A DNA stretch of 64,000 nucleotides, from assembly GCA_009746045.1 (NCBI GenBank), contig RPFO01000131.1:1-64000 (forward strand). Direction: 5' to 3'. The DNA is from Mesostigma viride (taxonomy: Eukaryota > Streptophyta > Mesostigmatophyceae > Mesostigmatales > Mesostigmataceae). Within the stretch, counting starts at the first letter, position 1. Each line of letters begins with the position of its first letter. This document shows, piece by piece, positions 14,101 through 26,100 of the stretch. The notes under the pieces were generated by a model. That model did no database searches, was not told the DNA's origin, and saw only the letters and a program-made list of their open reading frames with translations. The position numbers were made by a program, and so were the translations under genes.

Positions 14101-17100
14101 TTGAGAAAGGGACCACGCGTACTGCGTGTAGTCTCTTCACCGCTTCCATGGTGGAGCCTACCGTTTTCCCTCTCTTTTTTAGGCAAGGTTTTATGGCCAT
14201 CTATCTTGAGCGCGCAAGCAATCGGTCGGTATCCTATCTTGCAGGTAGGTGTGGCTGTATAAACAGAGACTATCGCTGAGAAACCGAATCTTGTTATATT
14301 TTTTATCTTGTTATTATTCATAAAGTTCGTGTGGCTCCCATGATGAGCCCAGGTGCTCCATTTCTGCGACGTCCAGGGCAATGCCCACGACGTCGCAAGT
14401 TTCATTTAATTAGATTGAGTAGTGTCGTGGGTTTCTCGGGTGCTGGTTATTGGTGCAAAGCCTGGGTACTCAAGCTATAGTCACCATTTGGACATTGGTT
14501 TCTTAAGGTGAGTGTGGAGTTCGAGTATAGCGTGGCAGGAGATTTGCCCGCAAAAACGACACGCTACCGAACCAGGGTTGTAACACCCACACTGGCTGGC
14601 ATACTTAGAGGCATGCTTTTAATTTCCTATTGCTCATTCCCTGGTTGGCACATTCGTCTGTGATGCCCGGCTTGATATTTCTGTCCTACACAGGTACGCT
14701 GGCAATAACCAGCTAAGCGGCACCATTCCACACGAGCTGGGGTCGCTGTCCTCCTTAGAACATCTGTAAGCCTTTCCTCCCTGTGCTTGTTTTGGCTGTG
14801 CTCTTGACTGAACCCGCTGTCATTCGGTTGTGTAGCTTGCCTTTGCCTGCTAGAGCTCAGTAGCCGGCACCGGAGCTCTCTGATCGGTATGCTGCTTCTT
14901 ATCTCTTCTTGGTGCACACATGCTGTGTGACACACATGAAACCGTCTTTTCCCCCGACAGGTTCCTGAATGACAACCAGCTGAGCGGCAGCATCCCTTCT
15001 GAGCTGGGATCCTTGCACAGACTGGTATTACTGTAAGCCACACCACACCTGCTCGCGCTAATTAACTGGCGGTTCAACAAACCTGGCCAGGCTGTTAAAC
15101 TTGTAGCATAAGATTGTTTCGATATCGTTGCAAAGTAGGGCCACTGCCTCTAGTAACAATGTCAGGTCACCAGCCAAGCCAAAACTGCTTACATCCGCCA
15201 CTGGCCGGCCCGATTCAGCGGACCGTCCAGGCGGCTCCCGTTTGCGGCCTTATCCCTGCCTTAAAGAAACCGTTTTTCACTACTTCCGATTCCTTGTAGA
15301 TCCATGTCCTCAAACCCTTCAAACAATAAAGCGATTTGGTTTTCTCTGAATATAGTTTAGTTAACGCATGCGGGATAGATAGGGCCACTATGCCTTGGCC
15401 TGCATGTGGAAGGCTGCCTGCGACATGGGCTGACTAATTTTATCTGTACAAAAGGTTTCATGCTCGCCTGAATTTTCTTTTTATGACCCGGTTGTTTATA
15501 TGGGTCGGCGGCTATTAATTAGTGGTCCGAGAGGTAGGTTTTATACGACTTGCTTGCAAAGATTCGTATTTGGTTGCACCGGCTGAGATTAGCTAGGGAC
15601 CTGTAGGGTTGGCTGGTTGCTTAAACGAACCTTTGACTGATCTGGTTTTTTGAGTGAGTCGTGATTAATTATTGCATAGTGGACTCGGACCGGCCCAAGG
15701 GGTCGATGGGCGAGATTTGTGTTTGTCCTGGTTTTGAGAACCTTGTACGACTACCTGTGCGGTTAACGCACTAGCCTGGGGAGCGTGGCCACGCTATTTG
15801 TAGTGGCGTATTCAGCACTGTTCAGGCCGGCGCGTGACGCATGCCGGTGTTCATTAATTAAGGATGATGTCAGCTTGTGTGTCGGCGGACCATGCCTTAA
15901 GCAATCTAGGCCGGCAATGATCCGCAATCGTTTCTTTTCCCTCCCTCCCACCCTGGAGGCTTCTTGCTTCCGCGTGCCGATTGAGAAACCTTAAGGCCAC
16001 TGTCAACTGCTGCATTTGTGGCAGGGCTCCACTTATTGTGTTCAATCAAATGCTGGTCTTCTTGGGAGCTTAGTGATCTGAAGTATCATTCCCTATTGTA
16101 CCCACCGAACCCCCGCCGTACTGTGCGCGCACCCAACCCCCGCCGTACTGTGCGCACACCTGTACTTGCCATATGGTTATGAAGTGGGGTGTGGCTGCGT
16201 AGGAGTTTATGTGAAATATGAAGTTCAATAAATTCAGCAGTTGTCACAACAAGCCATAATCAGATAATGCAACCCCTCTTACACCGTGCTTTCACAAGTC
16301 ATAAGTGAGAAGCTAGGCATGCGCACCTGCCCCAAACATTACTGCCCCCCCCCCTCGCTGTAACCCCATCTCTCAAGAGTCCCTGGGCCCTCCGCCCTAC
16401 AGCTTGAGGGAACCCTTGGGATCTCCCACTTGGGAGCTCTATGGCCTGGCGGGCCGCCGTTGGCATTTCAACCTGGTTGACCGATGGCGACGAGTCAATG
16501 ATGTTGACACGGGCCACAACCCTTACTAGAACCCTTACTAGGTGCGCGCACTAGAGTAGACCACGGACAGTAAGATGCTGTCAGTTGGACCGCCAGGATG
16601 CTCGCGCAACATCGCAGGCAGCAGTGTGGGAAACATCTAAGGGAGACGCTGCGCATTGGAGCAGGCTTGTGGGGTTGTATGCTCTTGGGGGGGGATGCGA
16701 CAGGGCGGCGAGAACGCAGGTACCATGCAGTGCGATATGTGTCGCATATGCTATACAATGCGGTACTAACCAGTCACTGGCAGGTTGCAATGCTATCTGC
16801 CCACAAATAGATGTGCACCTCTCCGGTAAAGAGTTTTTTTTCGCAGTTGGGCTGTTCTGTGGTATGCATTTGGTTCGGGAGACTTGCACAGTTGTGCCAA
16901 AGGCCGCGGGAGACTCGCACCGCCGCGAAATTTCATGCCGAAGGTTCTGTGTTGGATTCCTGCTAGTAGCTACTTAGACCTTATTTTCTCTGTTTTTCCG
17001 CACAATATCAGATCAAGTGGCGAGTGTTTCCACGTTTGTTGCCTACTGTCTCAGATCAAGTGGCGAGTGTTTCCACGTTTGTTGCCCACTGTCTCAGGTC

Positions 17101-20100
17101 AAGTGGCGAGTGTTTCCACGTTTGTTGCCTACTGTCTCAGATCAAGTGGCTAGTGTTTCCACATTTGTTGCCTACTGTCTCAGATCAAGTGGCGAGTGTT
17201 TCCACGTTTGTTGCCTACTGTCTCATATCAAGTGGCTGGTGTTTCCACGTTTGTTGCCCACTGTCTCAGATCAAGTGGCGAGTGTTTCCACGTTTGTTGC
17301 CTACTGTCTCAGATCAAGTGGCGAGTGTTTCCACGTTTGTTGCCTACTGTCTCAGATCAACTGGCGAGTGTTTCCACGTTTGTTGCCTACTGTCTCAGAT
17401 CAAGTGGCGAGTGTTTCCACGTTTGTTGCCCACTGTCTCAGATCAAGTGGCGAGTGTCTCCACGTTTGTTGCCTACTGTCTCAGATCAAGTGGCGAGTGT
17501 TTCCACGTTTGTTGCCTACTGTCTCAGATCAAGTGGCTGGTGTTTCCACGTTTGTTGCCTACTGTCTCAGATCAAGTGGCGAGTGTTTCCACGTTTGTTG
17601 CCCACTGTCTCAGATCAAGTGGCTGGTGTTTCCACGTTTGTTGCCTACTGTCTCAGATCAAGTGGCGAGTGTTTCCACGTTTGTTGCCTACTGTCTCAGA
17701 TCAAGTGGCGAGTGTTTCCACGTTTGTTGCCTACTGTCTCAGATCAAGTGGCGAGTGTTTCCATGTTTGTTGCCTATTGTCGACGACGCATAGATTTGCG
17801 TATGGCAAGTGCAGTCTGCATGGCAGGGCTCGTTGTGTATGTAATGCGAAGGAGTACACTTGTGTTTACTGATGCAACTCACCTTGAGATGCCTAAGCGG
17901 TAAGCATGGGCAACACAGAGCCGCATAAACGCAGTGGGCATCGATCTACCGCTAGTATTTGGATGTCACAGGTACAGTAGTGCACAGCATTTGCGCTTGG
18001 CCGTTCAGGTGCATGCTGTACTGTACTCACGCCGGCTGGCTTACAGGAATAGCGCATCCGTGGATGTGCTATGGACTTCTAGGCAGCGCACTGCCCGCGC
18101 AGGCAAGCGTGGTTGGATATGCTTTCAGAGTGCCGTCCCATAGGTAAGGTGTCAGTGCCTGCAGTCTACGCACCAGTACACCTAAGGTAGTGCACTTGGT
18201 GTCACAAATGTCAGCGCGAGGGCAAAGCCTGATCTTACTGAAGATAGCTAGCTACTCTTATAGTGACTTGGAATCACTCTGGGTAACAACTGAAGATAGC
18301 TAGCTACTCTTATAGTGACTTGGAATCACTCTGGGTAACAACTGAAGATAGCTAGCTACTCTTATAGTGACTTGGAATCACTCTGGGTAACAACTGAAGA
18401 TAGCTAGCTACTCTTATAGTGACTTGGAATCACTCTGGGTAACAACTGAAGATAGCTAGCTACTCTTATCGTGACTTGGAATCACTCTGGGTAACAACTG
18501 AAGATAGCTAGCTACTCTTATAGTGATTTGGAATCACTCTGGGTAACAACTGAAGATAGCTAGCTACTCTTATAGTGACTTGGAATCACTCTGGGTAACA
18601 ACTGAAGATAGCTAGCTACTCTTATAGTGACTTGGAATCACTCTGGGTTACAACTGAAGATAGCTAGCTACTCTTGTAGTGACTTGGAATCACTCTGGGT
18701 AACAACTGAAGATAGCTAGCTACTCTTTTAGTGATTTGGAATCACTCTGGGTAACAACTGAAGATAGCTAGCTACTCTTATAGTGACTCTTATAGTGACT
18801 TGGAATCACTCTGGGTAACAACTGAAGATAGCTAGCTACTCTTTTGATTGTATCCTTTTGCCAAACTGCCAAGTGCTCGCTAGGCTCGACCCTAGTCGGC
18901 ATGCTACAGCTGGTGCGAAGCGGTGCAAAGCCTGGGCACTCAAGCTATAGACACCATTTGTACATTGGTTTCTAAAGTGGAGTCGGGAGATGGTGTATAG
19001 TGTGGCAGGAGATAGTTGCCCACAAACACGACACGCTACCAAACCAGGGTCGCAGCACCCGCACTGGCTGGCATTTTTAGAGGCATGCTTTTCCTATTGC
19101 TCATTATAGGGTTGGCACATTCTTCTGTGATGCCCGGCTTGATACTTCTGTCCTACACAGGGACCTTCACAACAACAAGCTAAGCGGCACCATTCCACCC
19201 GAGCTGGGGTCTCTGTCCTCCTTACAAGAAATGTAAGCCTTTCCTCCGGGTACTTGTTAAGTCTGTGGTCTTGTCTGAACCCGGCCGCTGTCACTTGTTT
19301 ATGTGACAGTCTTACCTTTGCCTGCTGGAGCCCATGCAGGATCTAGCACCGAAGCTGTCTGATTGGTAAGCTACTTATTATCTCTTGTTGGTGCACACGT
19401 GTGACACGCCTGAAACTGTCTTTTCCCCCGACAGGGGCCTGAATGACATTCAGTTGAGCGGCAGCATCCCACCTGAGCTGGGATCCTTGGGCAACCTGAA
19501 AAAGCTGTAAGCCACACTGCACCTGCTCGTGCTAATCATTGAAGTGGTCGCGAATCCCATGGCTTCCGGCATTTCTGCGCGTTGCAATTTTTACCGGCCC
19601 TCTATTCGTCATCGCGAAACCCGATCTGGGCTGGCACGTTTCTTGCCTACTGTCTGAGATCAAGTGGCGAGTGTTTCCACGTTTGTTGCCTACTGTCTCA
19701 GATCAAGTGGCGAGTGTTTCCACGTTTGTTGCCTACTGTCTCAGATCAAGTGGCGAGTGTTTCCACGTTTGTTGCCTACTGTCTCAGATCAAGTGGCGAG
19801 TGTTTCCACGTTTGTTGCCTACTGTCTCAGATCAAGTGGCGAGTGTTTCCACGTTTGTTGCCTACTGTCTCAGATCAAGTGGCGAGTGTTTCCACGTTTG
19901 TTGCCTACTGTCTCAGATCAAGTGGCTAGTGCTTCCACGTTTGTTGCCCACTGTCTCATATCAAGTGGCTGGTGTTTCCACGTTTGTCGCCTACTGTCTC
20001 AGATCAAGTGGCGAGTGTTTCCACGTTTGTTGCCTACTGTCTCAGATCAAGTGGCGAGTGTTTCCACGTTTGTTGCCTACTGTCTCAGATCAAGTGGCTA

Positions 20101-23100
20101 GTGTTTCCACGTTTGTTGCCTACTGTCTCAGATCAAGTGGCGAGTGTTTCCACGTTTGTTGCCCACTGTCTCAGATCAAGTGGCTGGTGTTTCCACGTTT
20201 GTTGCCTCCTGTCTCAGATCATGTGGCGAGTGCTTCCACGTTTGTTGCCTACTGTCTCAGATCAAGTGGCTGGTGTTTCTACGTTTGTTGCCTCCTGTCT
20301 CAGATCATGTGGCTAGTGCTTCCACGTTTGTTGCCTACTGTCTCAGATCAAGTGGCTAGTGTTTCCACGTTTGTTCCCTATTGTCTCAGATCAAGTGGCT
20401 GGTGTTTCCACGTTTGTTGCCTCCTGTCTCAGATCAAGTGGCGAGTGTTTCCACGTTTGTTGCCTACTGTCTCAGATCAAGTGGCGAGTGTTTCCACGTT
20501 TGTTGCCTACTGTCTCAGATCAAGTGGCGAGTGTTTCCACGCACCAGTACACCTACAGCGGTGCACTTGGTGACAAATGTCAGCGCGAGGGCAAAGCCTG
20601 ATCGATCGAATACATGGGTCACGTTGGACGCTGGAATAGATAGAGCTGTAGCGCGTGGAGCTGAAGCAAGGTTTCCGCAGTGCTCCAACTCAGATGTTTC
20701 ATACACATGGCGCCGTTTGCGGCATCCCTTTTGTGTGGCTCTCCAGGGTTCACTGTATAAAGACGTGACAGTACTGATTACTGGCACGCCTATTTCATTC
20801 GGATTTTGACGTGTACATTGCAGAGGGGCTATGCAGACCCTACAAGATTTGTGACACAAAGATTGGCCGTTATGCGCGCCACTTTCATATTTTGTCTGAA
20901 TAGCATAGTTACGTTAGTGCCAGAATTGCTTTCATGGGCTTCTGAAAGGACTTGTTACAATAAACAGTGTGCTTAGCAAACACTGAACTTGTGGCGCGGG
21001 ACAGCGCACACCTGTGATAGGAATCCGACAGCACATTTCGTGCTTGATTGGTATTGATTGTATATTTGAGAAAGGGACCGCGCGTACTGCTTGTAGTCTC
21101 TTCACCGCTTCCAATGATGGTGGAGCCTACCGTTTTCCCTCCTATCTTGAGGGCACAAGCTTGGTCGACATCCTAGTTTGCAGGTAGGTGCGGCTGTATA
21201 AACACTGAGAGACTGAGAGATAGCTAGCTACTCTTGTAGTGACTTGGCATCACTCTGGGCAACAACTGAAGATAGCTAGCTACTCTTTTAGTGACTTGGA
21301 AACACTCTGGGTAACAACTGAAGATAGCTAGCTACTCTTATAGTGACTTGGAATCACTCTGGGTAACAACTGAAGATAGCTAGCTACTCTTATAGTGACT
21401 CTTATAGTGACTTGGAATCACTCTGGGTAACAACTGAAGATAGCTAGCTACTCTTATAGTGACCCTTATAGTGACTTGGAATCACTCTAGGTAACAACTG
21501 AAGATAGCTAGCTACTCTTATAGTGACTTGGAATCACTCTGGGTAACAACTTAAGATAGCTAGCTACTCTTATAGTGACTCTTATAGTGACTTGGAATCA
21601 CTCTGGGTAACAACTGAAGATAGCTAGCTACTCTTATAGTGACCCTTATAGTGACTTGGAATCACTCTAGGTAACAACTGAAGATAGCTAGCTACTCTTA
21701 TAGTGACTTGGAATCACTCTGGGTAACAACTGAAGATAGCTAGCTACTCTTATAGTGACTTGGAATCACTCTGGGCAACAACTGAAGATAGCTAGCTACT
21801 CTTATAGTGACTTGGAATCACTCTGGGTAACAACTGAAGATAGCTAGCTACTCTTATAGTGACTTGGAATCACTCTGGGTAACAACTGAAGATAGCTAGC
21901 TACTCTTATAGTGACTTGGAATCACTCTGGGTAACAACTGAAGATAGCTAGCTACTCTTATAGTGACTTGGAATCACTCTGGGTAACAACTGAAGATAGC
22001 TAGCTACTCTTATAGTGACTTGGAATCACTCTGGGTAACAACTGAAGATAGCTAGCTACTCTTATAGTGACTTGGAATCACTCTGGGTAACAACTGAAGA
22101 TAGCTAGCTACTCTTTTAGTGACTCTTATAGTGACTTGGCATCACTCTGGGTATCAACTGAAGATAGCTACCTACTCTTACAGTGACCCTTGTAGTGACT
22201 TGGAATCACTCTGGGTAACAACTGAAGATAGCTAGCTACTCTTTTAGTGACTTGGAATCACTCTGGGTAACAACTGAAGATAGCTAGCTACTCTTATAGT
22301 GACTTGGAATCACTCTGGGTAACAACTGAAGATAGCTAGCTACTCTTGTAGTGACTTGGAATCACTCTGGGTAACAACTGAAGATAGCTAGCTACTCTTA
22401 TAGTGACTTGGAATCACTCTGGGTAACAACTGAAGATAGCTAGCTACTCTTATAGTGACCCTTATAGTGACTTGGAATCACTCTAGGTAACAACTGAAGA
22501 TAGCTAGCTACTCTTATAGTGACTTGGAATCACTCTGGGTAACAACTGAAGATAGCTAGCTACTCTTATAGTGACCCTTATAGTGACTTGGAATCACTCT
22601 GGGTAACAACTGAACATAGCTAGCTACGCTTATAGTGACCCTTATAGTGACTTGGAATCACTCTGGGTAACAACTGAAGATAGCTAGCTACTCTTTTGCT
22701 TGTATCCTTTTACCTGATTGTATCCTTTTGCCAAACTGCCAAGTGCTCGCTAGGTTCGACCCTGGTCGGCATGCTACAGCTGGAGTTAAAGAAACTGTGG
22801 CTGAACTGTGGTTCAGCCTGCACTGATTAATATCTACAGAGGAAGTAGTTATATTAATCAATAGGTTTACGTTGCTGGTTATGGATACCAGCACAGAATG
22901 CACGAGGCACGTGAGAACCGTCGCCGAAGGTGCGAGGACACAGGTGCAGGGAAAGTGGTGCTACCAAGTGGCAGCGCCCTGCTCGTTATATACTAATTGT
23001 GACGCAGTCACATCCAGATGACTGATAGGACAGATCATCTCACAATATTGCTGTCCTTCACTCTGGACCAGCAGATCTCGACTCGTTATCCATAAATAGT

Positions 23101-26100
23101 CACATCAATGTCCTGTCGCACAAGTCCTGTCACTATTTGTTACGTCTAATCAATAGCATTGAATAGACCGCAGTGTCGGAGACTAAATGTCCTATCGTAC
23201 ACTGTGACAAGTCGCCGTATGCCACGCGTCACTTGAAGAACCACCGTGGAATCACCGAATCCAAGTAGAATGTAGTAGAACAGTATCTTGCTCATATCTC
23301 GAGCAATACTCATCAGAATGAACCCGTTTCTGGATTGTAGTAACCGGAAGTAGAATCTCTACAAGCCAAGTAGCTTAGTAGAATAATATTGCTTGCCAGG
23401 CAATATTAACTCCAGCCCTTTCTTCTCTTTTAGAGCTTGGACGTAACAGCCATATTAACTCCAGCCCTTTCTTTCTTTTAGAACGGTTAGGCTTGGCAAC
23501 ACATATATAGAAACAACATGCATAGCACTTGACATCCCTCCCAGCTCTCTGTAGTCTCTGCTCGGGATTAATCAAGCACCAAATCACAACACAGCTCAGC
23601 CATGACGAATTACAATGAATTCCCTATCCACTGGAAGTAGAAAGCCAAGTGTTTGGAATAGCAGCTTGTGGCTAACCAGAATAATGACCAAAATGGAATC
23701 ATCACCATAATGGCTCCTGATTGGAACCCCACAAGTTACCCACAAGACCTTATCAGGTAGACATTGATAGTTATCAGAACTGGCACCCACCATGGACTGA
23801 GAAATAGCACATCACAAAATATATTAAGCACATGACAAACTACCTTCCTCTGTCTGGGACAAAACTAGGGGGACCTGTCGCCACCTCACCAGCAAGGTTG
23901 ATGGGCCAGCCAATCCGGGAAAATCCGCCTAAGCAGCCCCAGGGAATCGAACCCTGCCCTATAAAATCCCTTTGGTTGAGACAAACCTCAAACTGAGGGC
24001 AAACCCCCAACCAACACCATGCTCCATGACTGAGCATTACATATAATACAGTATTATACAAACATGTACACAGAGCATTACTGCCCTCAGAGCATCACAG
24101 CGCTCAGCATAACAGAGCCCAGCTCAATGTTAGCTCTTCTCACCCAACAGTCACCAAACTCAAAGCTCAAACTGGAATTGCTCAACTCACACAGAGGAGC
24201 TGATCAGCTTATTAAGAAGCTTATATAGCTCAGCAGACTTGTGAGGCGACTTGGTCAAGGCATCAGCAGGATTTTCAGAACCTGGAAGATGTTGAATATC
24301 CACCAGACCTGCCAACTCCTTCAACAGGAGATAATCCAGATCTCTGCTTCTGGCCAACTGCTTGTGCACAAACTGGACCATGCCCATGTTATCTGAAAGG
24401 ATCAAGGTCTCGAGCTGAAGAGTATGAGGAGTCACTGAAGCCATAGCTAGCAACAGCTCCTTGATGTTCAAACTGGACTGAATCCCTTCACAAATGGCTC
24501 TGAGAGACATCTGAACTCACAGCAACCCTTCTTTGAAGACGACTGTACCAGGCCACAAGACTAGGCCTATGTTGCTGAAGCACAAACAAGCCAGCTGACC
24601 TGCCTCTGACCTTAGAAACTTGCCTGCTATCCATGGAGCTATCAACATAGATATCCAAGGAAAATGGCAAAGACAAATCAATCCCAGCTAAAGTAATACC
24701 AGGAGACTTGCTAACATGTGCAATAATCTGGGAAGGCTCCTCCAGAATTAGCACATCATCAGGGGATCTGCTATGGACCATCATGTCAGGCCCACAAATG
24801 CTGCCATACCAGGCCAACTTGCCTTTCAGCTCAGGTGCAACGGATGACGTCATGACCTTCGGAACAGATTGAAGAATGGTACTCTTGTAGTCATTGCGGT
24901 ACTCTTGTAGTCATTGCCTGCCTGCAGCTTAATCAGCCACTGACTCCCCTCCTGAACCAATGTAGCCTGCATTCCACAGAACGTGACAGCCTCTCCAGGC
25001 TTCTGCCACAATTCTTTTCCCAAAGGAAATGCATCATTAATGATGGGCACAAAATGAGTTAATATGGCTGTTACGTCCAAGCTCTAAAAGAGAAGAAAGG
25101 GCTGGATTTAATATTGCCTGGCAAGCAATATTATTCTACTAAGCTACTTGGTTTGTAGAGATTCTACTTCCGGTTACTACAATCCAGAAACGGGTTCATT
25201 CTGATGAGTATTGCTCGAGATATGAGCAAGATACTGTTCTACTACATTCTACTTGGATTCGGTGATTCCACGGTGGTTCTTCAAGTGACGCGTGGCATAC
25301 GGCGACTTGTCACAGTGTACAATAGCACATTTAGTCTCCGACACTGCGGTCTATTCAATGCTATTGATTAGACGTAACAAATAGTGACAGGACATTGATG
25401 TGACTATTTATGGATAACGAGTCAAGATCTGCTGGTCCAGAGTGAAGGACAGCAATATTGTGAGATGATCTGTCCTATCAGTCATCTGGATGTGACTGCG
25501 TCACAATTAGTATATAACGACCAGGGCGCTGCCACTTGGTAGCACCACTTTCCCTGCACCTGTGTCCTCGCACCTTTGCGAAGCGGTGCAAAGCCTGGGC
25601 ACTCAAGCTATAGACACCATTTGTACATTGGTTTCTAAAGTGGAGTCGGGAGATGGTGTATAGTGTGGCAGGAGATAGTTGCCCACAAACACGACACGCT
25701 ACCAAACCAGGGTCGTAACACCCGCACTGGCTGGAATTTTTAGAGGCATGCTTTTCCTATTGCTCATTCCCTGGTTGGCACATTCTTCTGTGATGCCCGC
25801 CTTAATATTTCTGTCCTACACAGGTACCTTCACCACAACCAGCTAAGCGGCACCATTTTGCACGAGCTGGGGTCTCTGTCCTCCTTACAAGATCTGTAAG
25901 CCTTTCCTCCGTGTACTTGTTTTGTCTTTGCTCCTGTCTGAACCCGGCCGCTGTCACTTGTTTATGTGACTTGCCTTTGCCTGCTGGAGCCCATGCAGGA
26001 TCTAGCACCGAAGCTGTCTGATTGGTAAGCTACTTATTATCTCTTGTTGGTGCACACGTGTGACACGCCTGAAACTGTCTTTTCCCCCGACAGGTTCCTG

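Larger units (their letters stand above)
22784..25576 (-). mobile_element. 2.79-kb retroelement insertion with inverted flanking arms
   Basis: The sequence GCTACAGCTGG, interrupted here at 22783, continues at 25577 with TGCGAAGCGG. The uninterrupted form GCTACAGCTGGTGCGAAG is present at 18903 and 26913, which defines the insertion. Inside are two arms of about 515-535 bp in opposite orientation (22927-23461 and about 25055-25576), a Copia-like reverse transcriptase/RNase H remnant on the - strand, and 143 bp at the left end with no counterpart on the right. Intact Copia elements have direct LTRs, so this is a rearranged or composite element. Confidence 0.8.

Noticed and set aside
17017-17903. 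Long overlapping Cys-rich open frames (235-344 residues in both 43-bp arrays) as genes
   Set aside because: They arise from a stop-free 43-bp unit read in all frames, lie in introns between LRR units, and are absent from paralogous units.
18231-22695. CRISPR-like arrays
   Set aside because: The 52-bp units abut with no unique spacers and the setting is eukaryotic. The same holds for the 43-, 44-, 50- and 74-bp arrays.
22784-25576. DIRS-type retrotransposon, because of the inverted terminal arms
   Set aside because: The RNase H end (NPADALTK) and the post-polymerase segment are Copia-like, and no tyrosine recombinase was found. A rearranged Copia element fits better.
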